Shown here: positions 56,505 through 64,000 of the stretch, one piece after another
Layout: each line of letters begins with the position of its first letter
Position numbering within the stretch: position 1 is the first letter of the stretch
Source of the DNA: Citrus sinensis
Taxonomy: Eukaryota; Streptophyta; Magnoliopsida; Sapindales; Rutaceae
Assembly (NCBI RefSeq): GCF_022201045.2
Contig: NC_068556.1
Span: 24,533,501-24,597,500, forward strand
Direction of reading: 5' to 3'
Length of the DNA stretch: 64,000 bases
Translations under genes and position numbers: made by a program
The notes under the pieces: generated by a model
Told to the model about the DNA's origin: nothing
The model's input: the letters and a program-made list of their open reading frames with translations, nothing else
Database searches by the model: none

Positions 56505-57830
56505 ATGCTCATGTATGTAAGCGCAAACAGAAACGGACAGTCAGTTCACGCGCTGCTAGACACGGGAGCGACACACAACTTCATGTCCGTAGATGAGGCC
56601 AAGCGTCTAGGCCTCAAGTCCACTAAGGAGGGAGGCACGATGAAGGCGGTGAACTCGCCCGCCAAGCCCATTACGGGTATCGCACAAGGCGTGCACATAA
56701 TGCTTGAGACATGGAGCGTAAAACTTGACTTCTCCATTATGCCCCATGGATGACTTCAAGATGGTCCTCGGAATGGAATTTTTCGATCAAGTCCATGCCT
56801 TCCCGCTGCCCGCTACAAACTCCCTAAGCATCCTTGATGGAAGTAAGGCATGCATGGTTCCCACGGAACGAGGCAAGTCCGATGAGAAGACACTCTCGGT
56901 CATGCAATTCAAAAGAACTTTCAAGAAGGACCCAAGATTCTTGGTCTCTATTCGAGAACTAAACGAGGAAGGAGATTGCGAAAAATCACCAAGCCAAGTC
57001 CTCTACGAATAGAAGTCGTTCTCAATAAGTTCAATGACGTGATGCCTCCTGAACTTCCGAAGAAGCTCCCACCTCGACAAAAGGTAGATTATGCTATTGA
57101 GTTGGAACAAGGCGCAAAACCACTAGCCTTGGTGCCCTACCGCATGCCACCACTCGAACTTGAGGAGTTGCAGAGACAACTCAAGGACTTGCTGGACGTA
57201 GGTTACATTTGCCCCTCAAATGCCCCTTTTGGTGCACCGATCTTCTTCCAAAAGAAAAAGGACGGATCGCTACAGATGTGCTTCGACTATAAAACACTCA
57301 ACAATATCACTATCAAGAACAAGTACTCAATTCCCTTGATATCGGATCTCTTCGACTTGCTTGGCAAGTCGGGATACTTTACCAAACTTGACTTGCGCTC
57401 CAGGTACTATCAAGTGCGCATCGCCAAGGGAGACGAACCGAAAACAACATACACAACAAGGTACGGGTCTTTCGATTTCCTTGTCATGCCATTTGGTCTC
57501 ACTAATACACCCGTCACTTTTTGTACACTCATGAACAAGGTATTCCAATCATTCCTCGACCGTTTTGTGGTTGTATACTTGGACGACATCGTGGTGTATA
57601 GCACCACGCTCGAGGAGCATGCCTAACATTTGCGACAAGTCCTCCAAGTACTTCGAGACAATGAGTTTTTCCTCAAAATGAAGAAGTGCTCATTCGCTCA
57701 ACAAGAGGTGGAGTTCCTTGGCCACAAAATTGCAGGTGAAAAACTCATGGTGGAAAACGCGAAGGTGAAGGCCATCCTCGAATGGGAACCTCCCTCGAAA
57801 ATGTCCGAACTTCACTCATTCATTGGGCTG
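56505..57830 (+). pseudogene. Decayed pol region (protease and reverse transcriptase)
   Basis: The protease segment has the active-site motif LLDTGATHNF (about 56553-56582). A frame change occurs near 56745 before MVLGMEFF. The reverse transcriptase is in one frame from 56976 to 57626, with GYICPSNAPFGAPIFFQKKK, KLDLRSRYYQVRI and the catalytic VVYLDDIVVYS. Then a TAA stop (57624-57626) is followed by LRDNEFFLKMKKCSFAQ and VEFLGH in the same frame. The frame is lost after SFIGLVNYSR, where an internal deletion joins a shifted FEELKKIISEE. RNase H and integrase are absent. Confidence 0.85.
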
Positions 57831-57921
57831 GTGAATTACTCAAGAAAAACAGAACGTGACATTGGTTCGAAGAATGCCAACGCGCATTCGAGGAGTTGAA
57901 GAAGATAATTTCGGAGGAACT

Positions 57922-58019
57922 ATATGGATGGAACACTTCCACATCTTTCTTCCTAATGATACGTCAGAACGTTGTTCTGTGTGTCAGTATACATTTTTGT
58001 TTTTATCTAATGAACTTCC
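57922..58019 (-). pseudogene. SWEET copy A, exon 3 scrap and duplication junction
   Basis: Positions 57922-57976 match the start of SWEET-B exon 3, and 57977-58010 match the intron before it. On the minus strand the exon reads TTF followed by TGA, where copy B has TGG, a nonsense change in the conserved TFW. At about 58010-58019 the SWEET intron stops and DNA homologous to the left arm of the unit begins. That is the tandem-duplication junction. Confidence 0.8.
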
Positions 58020-58030
58020 CAACAAAATTT

Positions 58031-59566
58031 TTCTTATGAACTTCCCAACAAAAATAAAACTTAAATGATTTGTTTCTTCCAAAATTATTTGTATAACAAT
58101 CCTTAATTTTGGATTTCATTTGCTGCAAAAATGCAGGCAGGAAGCTACGGTAACGATAAAAGGTTTAAAAAGAAACCTGCAGTTTGATTTAAGGAAGCGA
58201 GCTTGATTTTTTATTTTATTTTTTGGAAGTTTTATTAGAAGTTAAAATTGTAAGCACATAAGAAGTGTTTTATAAGGATTTTGAAGGGGTGCAAATAGCA
58301 CCACTCTTATTTAAAATGATCTCCTTTTTCAACCTCTTTTTCGCAAAAATATAAATGTTTGACTCTTGAACTTGGGACACTCATAAAAATATCTTATAAT
58401 TTCTATATAGAATTAACATTTAATGGAAAGAAAAATGTCAAACTTCACAAAATGGGATTACGACATTTTTTGTTAAAACTAATAAGTGACAACGATAAAA
58501 GTGAAAGATGCAAAAGAACGATGAATTCTTCATTTCAATGCAACAACTCGCGCTGTAATGAGTTGGGTAGAGTATGTTCAAAACGTTGGTTAATGGTAAA
58601 TGTGTTGAGAAAAATCCAAGAAATAATGAAAGAAGCTACTAGGAGAAATGTTGGAGAGAACTTGGTCAACTTGGATTCCTCATTTAACTTTTTTAGATTT
58701 AATACAATTAATTAATGCATATATGATATGTGTAGTTAAATTTTATATAACCATCAATTACATACACACGTGTCATAATATCATTTACTTATTATATGAT
58801 TGATATAATACTTCAAAAATATTTAAAATTCCTCATTTCCTAAAGCTGAGGGACGAATTAATTGTTTTTTCCCCATAGAAATTCATTATTTAGAAAGTCG
58901 AATTGAGGGATTGCAGTTTATATCTATTGTGAAATAAAATCATTTATTGTCAAATATAAGTATGCAAGTGATTGATAAGTATCAACGGCCAACACAAAAG
59001 TGATCACTTGCTAGATACTTCAGCTACTGTTCTTTCATTACGTGCCTCTTGATTTTAATAGCACAACAGATTACTTTTACTTGAAACAATGATGTTTACC
59101 AAACACCAATAACTAACATACCCAAAGCCGGTGATTGAAGTGCACATAATGCCTAGTTGAAATGGTTTGCAGTAGCTACAGGGCACAGGCTTTTTCCTTT
59201 TTTTCTTTGTGCTGCAATCTTTTTTCCTCGTATGATCAGAAGGTTACTGAATGAAAGAGAATCTTTGTTTAAGTTACGTGCAAATTCAGTTTGGTGCCTT
59301 GTTCAGTTTATGATTAATGTAAGTTTGGAAAAGTATATGCCATGCCTCAAAACCTTCTTTGTTTAAGCTTGTCCGCACCCGAAAGATTAGAATGGATGCT
59401 TATTCTCTTTTCAAAAAGCCATCCAAGCAAAGCAAACACTTTTGTGATCCTTAAAACACTATCAAGTTTGGAATATTAATTTAATCTTGTTCCTTATAAA
59501 TACACTAAAAAGCTGATTTCTTTCACCTGTATCACTACAAACAATTCTGTCAGGAATTTTGTTGCC
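58031..59566. other. Left arm of duplicated unit B, with 365-bp indel
   Basis: Matches 51341-52437. Compared with copy A it carries extra DNA at 58401-58765, plus an unmatched stretch near 59040-59150. The extra DNA contains most of a 118-codon open frame (58359-58715) with no recognised domain and no copy-A equivalent, so I do not call it a gene. The rest is the likely MATH-B promoter and leader. Confidence 0.7.
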
Positions 59567-59940
59567 ATGGAAGTCATGCCTCCACAAATATTTGGTATGA
59601 TCCTCTTTTGTTGCCGCCTGTCTGTTTATGTGTGTATTCATGTATTCATATATATAGCAAGAACATATAAGTACTTAGATCACCTTTGCAGGATTCGCAG
59701 AACCAGTTTGCGAACGGCCACAACCTCAGTGCACCTGTATCACTACAAATTCTGTCAGGAATTTTGCTGCCACGGGTGACGAAATAGATCGTATGATCCT
59801 CTTTTGTTGCAGCCTGTCTGCTTATGTGTGCGCCTGCGTATTCACATTCCCATGTTCATATATAAACACATTGAAATGTTTAGCTCTTATATATATATTG
59901 GTATCAAGAGCATGTAAATAATTAGATCACCTTTGCAGGG
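59524..59940. repeat. 208-bp direct duplication of the MATH-B leader/exon 1/intron 1 region
   Basis: CACCTGTATCACTACAAA begins units at 59524 and 59732. Both units run through the (former) start-codon exon, its donor GTATGATCCTCTTTTGTTG, and an acceptor CACCTTTGCAGG. Copy A has a single unit. The first unit has a changed exon 1 (ATGGAAGTC). The second keeps GGTGACGAAATAGAT but with ACG in place of the ATG. Confidence 0.85.
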
Positions 59941-61584
59941 TTCGCATTATCAATTTCGGGAGCATCACCAACTCATTACACAGTCAAAATAAATTCTTTT
60001 TCTTTGCTTTTGAAAACTTCAGTGGAGAAATATGAAACCGGGGATTTTGAAGCTGGAGGCTACAAATGGTACATTATTGTTATTTTTTAATTATCATGAA
60101 CCAAAGCACATGTTCATTTTTCAAACTCCATTGACTTGCGTGATTTCAGGAAATTGGTTCTGTACCCAGCTGGAAATAAAAGCAAGAACGTGAAAGAGCA
60201 CATTTCTGTCTACTTAGCAATGGCAAACACAAGCTCACTCCAGCTTGGTTGGGAGGTCTATGCAGTTTTCAGATTGTTTTTGCTTGATCAAAACAAAGAC
60301 AACTTCCTGATACTTCAAGGTTACCATAAATTGCTATTGAATATAATACACATCTAATAGACCGATTACAATTTTCCAAACAAGTCCATTAGGCACTGGT
60401 CATACTAACTCTTAACAAGAGCTACCATCTTCTTTCTTGTTAAAACTTTACTTTGGTGCAATTCAATAGGCAAGTTCAATAATTTTAATCTTATCTTATC
60501 TCACTCAAGCTCTTGAATATTTATATGCCTTTCTTTTGTTTCCTCAAAAATCACGTTCCTTCTCCTAATTTTTATCTCATTCGTCATGCCTTAGATGCCA
60601 TGGGAGCCGAAAGGCGGTTTCATAGGTTGAAGCTTGAATGGGGATTTGATGAATTTATCCCCATTAAAGCTTTTAATGATGCTTCTAATGGATTCCTCTT
60701 GGAGGACACGTGTGTGTTTGGAGCAGAAGTATTTGTTTGTAAAGAAAGAAGCACAGGTAAAGGAGAGTGCTTGTCAATGATCAAAGATGCACCCAGTATT
60801 AAGCATGTCTGGAGGATCGAAAACTTCTCAAAGTTACGCTCAGAATGTTGTGACTCACAAGTGTTCAATTCTGGAGACCAGAAATGGTATCAGAGATAGG
60901 ATCTCCTTTAATTTTCTCCCACCTATGAATTCATTTCTATAAGAATTTTCAAGTGCAGATACTCTGCGTTTTCTTTTAAAAGTTGTTTGGTATCCGTAAA
61001 AAAGAGTTACTGAAAAAAATGCAGTGATTATGCAACTCCTAAATCGTTGTTTGTTGCAGGAAGATACAACTATATCCTAAGGGACGGCGCCATGGAACCG
61101 GCACTCATCTAGCTATGTACTTGGCTCTGGCAGATTCAGCAACTCTTACTCCCGGTTCCAAAATTTATGCAGAGTTCACTGTGCGACTCCTGGATCAGGT
61201 GCAGGCCCGGCACATAGCTGGTAAAGGTAATAAGCAATCAATATACTTGTATCTTTATTACAACAAAGGCCGTCTTTCTAAGGGGAAATTTTAAAATTGA
61301 GAAGTGGCATTTGTTGTAATTCACGAAAGCTGTCCGGCATAAGCGAATTATTGTGATTGGTAAACATAAACAATTAAATATTATAAGCCAAAAATAAACA
61401 GTGCTAATTAACTATATTTGGTGTTTCAGCTAATTTCTGGTTCAGTGCCTCGAACCCAGAAAGTGGGTGGGCAAGATATGTTTCATTCGCTTACTTCAAT
61501 AATCCAGGCAATGGCTGCCTAGTGAAGGATGTGTGCTCGGTGGAAGCAGAAGTGACTGTCCATGGAGTTTCCAATGCTCTGTAA
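59567..61584 (+). CDS. Two-MATH-domain (TRAF-like) protein, copy B
   Basis: Exons 59567-59594, 59939-60068, 60150-60319, 60595-60886, 61060-61226 and 61430-61584 sum to 942 nt (313 aa). The protein is nearly the same as copy A after residue 10, with both MATH domains intact ([40 protein letters not shown]). The N-terminus differs: [10 protein letters not shown] replaces MGDEIDG. The ancestral start exon survives downstream as a potential 99-nt cassette exon (59692-59790), flanked by AG and GT and in phase 1 on both sides. Including it would give a 346-aa form. Function is as uncertain as for copy A. Together with the minus-strand SWEET-B it forms the second duplicated unit. Confidence 0.86.
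59692..59790 (+). other. Potential in-frame cassette exon in MATH-B
   Basis: The acceptor CTTTGCAG precedes 59692 and a donor GTATGA follows 59790. The 99 nt (33 codons) contain no stop in the phase set by exon 1 and would encode [15 protein letters not shown]... ATGDEID. The segment mixes old intron/exon-2 edge, old 5' leader and the old start exon. No transcript evidence is available to me. Confidence 0.45.
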
Positions 61585-61984
61585 TAAGTATTTGATTGCT
61601 TGCTTGTAAAACATTTTATTCGTTGTTGACCATGACTTATAAATGGTATTTCATTATCATCCTGGGCCATATTAAGTTATACAAGATCAGATAAATCTGA
61701 ATAACAAACACCCATAAATCTGAATTAATTGTGAGAGTTAAAAAAAAGAAAGGAAAAAACCAGCACAGAGACTTTGTTTCTCTATAGAGAGTAAATAGTG
61801 CAATCAAGCTTACTTTAGAGGTCACTTTTATATATCTGATTAAGCAAAAATTATGTCTACAAAATCCATAACTAAATCAAGTTTTGTTGGTGTGTTAATA
61901 ATACTAAAAGCACATTTAGAAAAGAAAAAAAAAAAAAAACTGTATGCTCTTCAAAACTGCAAATTAGTAAGGCATGCAATCGGT

Positions 61985-63257
61985 TTAGGCCATGGCTGCA
62001 CCAGAGAGCTGAACTTCAGTTGGCTTTGGCTTAACAAAGTCATCATCATTTCCCTTTTTGGGAGTTGATTTATAGTAGCATGCATATATAACGAGTTGTA
62101 TGAAACCTAGAATTGCTCCGAGACCATTGCTAACCTGCCAGCAAAAAGGAAACTTACTTATTAAGACTCTAGCATGCAGCATTCCCATTAATAATATTGT
62201 GCACACGGAATTGAAGTTTAGTTACCAGAATGTATATGTCTAACTTGATGAGAGCATAAGCCGTCCAGATGCAGCCATTAGCAAAGTTTGCCAACGAGAG
62301 AAAGAATGGCATGTACTCTACACTTTTGGTCGTAATAACCTTGTGCTGTTGAAATCAATACCGAGTTTAAGTGAAAATATCATAAGTTTTTCGATTAGAT
62401 GATCTATATAAAAATTATTAGACACGGACGCCGGACTTTATAAAAACAACATTTCCAATACTTTCGAGTTTGTGATTTTTTGTCTAGACATAATAAATAT
62501 TAATGGCATTGGAGCAGGAGAGGGATACATACCCAGATGGTGAGAGGAGAAGCATACATGATGATGTTGAAGATATCACATAAAATTCCCACAAACATGG
62601 ACCTCGATGTATGCGTGTGAAAAGCCAGAAAAGTTATGATAGCAATAACTCCTACGAAAATCACTTCAGCCAAAAGCCCTAGACCAACAACTGTCTGCAA
62701 ATAAGCAAGAATTAGACAAGTGATCAGATGACACGTACGTCGAGCAAAATAGAAACATATATTCGTACTTAATTACCCGTCCTCTTTTTTGGCGGTCGTA
62801 CAAGCAAAATATGGACAAATAGATCAGCTCTAAAGCGAGACCAACTGCGTTAATAGTGATGACAAGAGTGCTGCCAGGATGAACAACAGGGAGACCGTAG
62901 AGGATCCAAAACATGCAGTTCAAACATGCTGCTATATACGCATATGGATGGAACTCTTCCACATCTTTCTTCCTAATGATACGCCAGAACGTTGCTCTGT
63001 GTGTCACCATACATTTTTATTATTATCTTATGATAATAATAATAATAATGATAATAATGATAATAAATTCAGTGTCGGTTCAGTGAGAGATAGCTACTTA
63101 CACCGGTGAGAGGAAAAGGCCAAGGAAACGACATTCCCTGCACAATAAATATAAAAACCAATCATATACAAACTTGTTTCTTGAAACAAAGAGAACACAA
63201 AAGCAAAGTCACCGCGTAGGTACCAACAATGCCAACGATAGTGCGAGCGTTGACCAT
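61985..63257 (-). CDS. SWEET sugar transporter, copy B (one-base coding deletion in exon 2)
   Basis: Minus-strand exons: 63257-63224, 63137-63102, 62996-62777, 62694-62533, 62345-62226 and 62134-61985. The product has two MtN3/saliva repeats: [20 protein letters not shown] and [16 protein letters not shown], then [39 protein letters not shown] and [13 protein letters not shown]. The exons total 722 nt, one short of a multiple of three. Exon 2 has 36 nt, and its GTTTCCTTGGCCTTTTCC lacks one T needed to read SFGLFLSP. Splicing to the adjacent AG two bases downstream in exon 3 (start 62994) would restore the frame at STFW (239 aa) but replace the conserved SPVPTFW segment of helix 1. SWEETs are plasma- or vacuolar-membrane sugar uniporters. 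The sequence looks closest to clade II (SWEET4/5-like), by impression only. Sequencing error, recent pseudogene and altered isoform are all possible. Confidence 0.78.
63031..63064. repeat. (ATA)n-type microsatellite in SWEET-B intron 2
   Basis: A run of GATAATAATAATAATAATGA type lies in the intron between exons 2 and 3, starting at the point where homology with copy A ends. Confidence 0.85.
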
Positions 63258-63710
63258 CCTAGAAACGTTGAGGGGAAAAAAATACGCAAAAGAAAAGTTA
63301 GAAATTAAATTAGTATGATTATTGGTGAGGGAGATATTAACAAATTAGAGGATGGAAGCGAAGAGTAAATGTATATATAGCTAGAGTTGATTGATCAATT
63401 ATGCATGCACGAATTTTATTGGTATTGGATAATAAGTCTTATCCCGTTTAATTTAATTTACTAATACCACTAAAATACCTAATCAAACAAGTTTAGTCTA
63501 TTGTAATTCAAGAAGAACTGGGGTAATCGAGTACACTTAAAATACTTGGGAGTTGGGATGTAGTTTGATTTTTGTTGGAATGCAATCACTTTAGACAAAA
63601 ATTTGCTCAAACTCCTATGAAAGCAATATTGCATATATATAATTAGTACATAAATTGACCATATTTTTTCTTCTAGCTAATTCTTTTATATGGTACTTAG
63701 CATGTGATAG
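63258..63710. other. Short region between SWEET-B start and MATH-C
   Basis: It contains the SWEET-B minus-strand promoter side, including a TATATATAG-like motif near 63370. There is no trace of MATH exons 1-3, which would be expected upstream of the exon at 63711. Confidence 0.5.
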
Positions 63711-63934
63711 ATGCAATGGGAAGGGAAAGACGCTTTGGTGAATTGAAGCTTCAATGCAGTTTTGATCAATTCATCCCTCTTACAACATTTAACAATCCTT
63801 CGAATGGGTACCTGGTGGAGGATACATGTGTTTTTGGTGCAGAAGTGTTTGTTAAATATAGGAACAAAGGCAAAAAAGAATGCCCAGCAATCATGTCAAG
63901 TGCTAGCCTCTTTTCTCATCTTTGCACATGTTAA
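63711..63934 (+). pseudogene. 5'-truncated MATH-domain copy C (partial, at window edge)
   Basis: After a splice-acceptor-like GTGATAG the sequence matches exon 4 of MATH-A and [48 protein letters not shown], then it diverges (ASLFSHLCTC, stop) before [12 protein letters not shown]. It is more distant from A and B than they are from each other. Exons 1-3 are absent from the 450 bp before it, so it is probably a fragment. The window ends too soon to see whether more follows. Confidence 0.65.
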
Positions 63935-64000
63935 CAATGTCAAAATACTGCAGATAAATACTGGCTCCTTCCTCTAGTCGGCCAACGTTCCTTTCATTAA

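Larger units (their letters stand above)
54892..57921 (+). mobile_element. Ty3/gypsy-type LTR retrotransposon fragment
   Basis: This GC-richer block lies inside the SWEET-A pseudogene. Reading left to right: a leader or LTR-like stretch (54892-55530), a decayed gag (about 55540-56400), an aspartic protease (about 56505-56760), and reverse transcriptase (about 56976-57830). It ends at 57921 before RNase H and integrase. No LTR pair, primer-binding site or target duplication is visible. Relative to SWEET-B, 687 bp of host sequence (62255-62941) is missing at this place, so this is not a simple insertion but an insertion followed by deletions, or a replacement. Stops and frameshifts make it defective. 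The order protease, then RT, with no integrase before RT, argues against Copia. Confidence 0.85.

Noticed and set aside
58359-58715. 118-codon open frame in unit B.
   Set aside because: Most of it lies in an indel absent from unit A, no domain is recognised, and the composition is like the surrounding AT-rich DNA. Kept as an observation, not as a gene.
1-64000. Prokaryotic-type systems (CRISPR arrays, operons, toxin-antitoxin, phage).
   Set aside because: The whole window reads as intron-containing plant nuclear DNA. None of the tandem repeats has a spacer-repeat structure.

Overview
This window is nuclear DNA of a dicot plant. It is AT-rich, its genes have many GT-AG introns, and its coding content is plant specific (phragmoplast kinesin, CAMTA, GFS12, SWEET, MATH proteins). 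The protein flavour suggests a woody rosid, possibly Citrus, but the sequence alone does not prove that. Exon coordinates below were read by hand from splice sites and reading frame. In every intact gene the summed exons come to a whole number of codons.

Left part (1-32 kb). A small foldback element with a 27-bp minisatellite sits at the left edge. It is followed by a kinase-less WAK/LRK10L-type galacturonan-binding protein (1384-2358, +), a 5'-truncated LINE tail with a target-site duplication (2608-3118), and about 3.6 kb of AT-rich, MITE-like DNA. Next is a large POK1/KIN12C-type phragmoplast kinesin (6772-18291, +, 35 exons, 2265 aa). It converges on a CAMTA calmodulin-binding transcription activator (26230-19472, -, 12 exons, 1017 aa). 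A small SAM-dependent methyltransferase follows (32056-29716, -, 9 exons). From memory, the order WAK-like, POK1, methyltransferase matches Arabidopsis At3g17350-At3g17360-At3g17365.

Middle part (32-49 kb). SRP19, the 19-kDa subunit of the signal recognition particle (36026-33282, -), carries a 2.2-kb rearranged intron. A stretch with a 428-bp tandem duplication resembling LTR promoter DNA separates it from GFS12 (39340-46943, +, 16 exons, 1678 aa), a BEACH/pseudokinase/WD40 protein. A PAC4-type proteasome assembly chaperone follows (47631-49000, +). SRP19 and PAC4 recall At1g48160 and At1g48170, with GFS12 between them here.

Right part (49-64 kb). This is a young tandem array of two unrelated genes facing each other: MATH/TRAF-like (+) and SWEET sugar transporter (-). 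It holds a decayed MATH copy (50.1-51.0 kb), MATH-A plus a SWEET-A pseudogene whose centre is replaced by a Ty3/gypsy fragment (54892-57921), MATH-B plus SWEET-B (the latter with a one-base coding deletion), and the start of a 5'-truncated MATH-C at the right edge. This is the most dynamic part of the window. It shows a readable unequal-crossover junction, a possible new in-frame cassette exon in MATH-B, and a frameshift in SWEET-B that a tandem acceptor could bypass. I found no convincing tRNA, rRNA, CRISPR or bacterial-type system.
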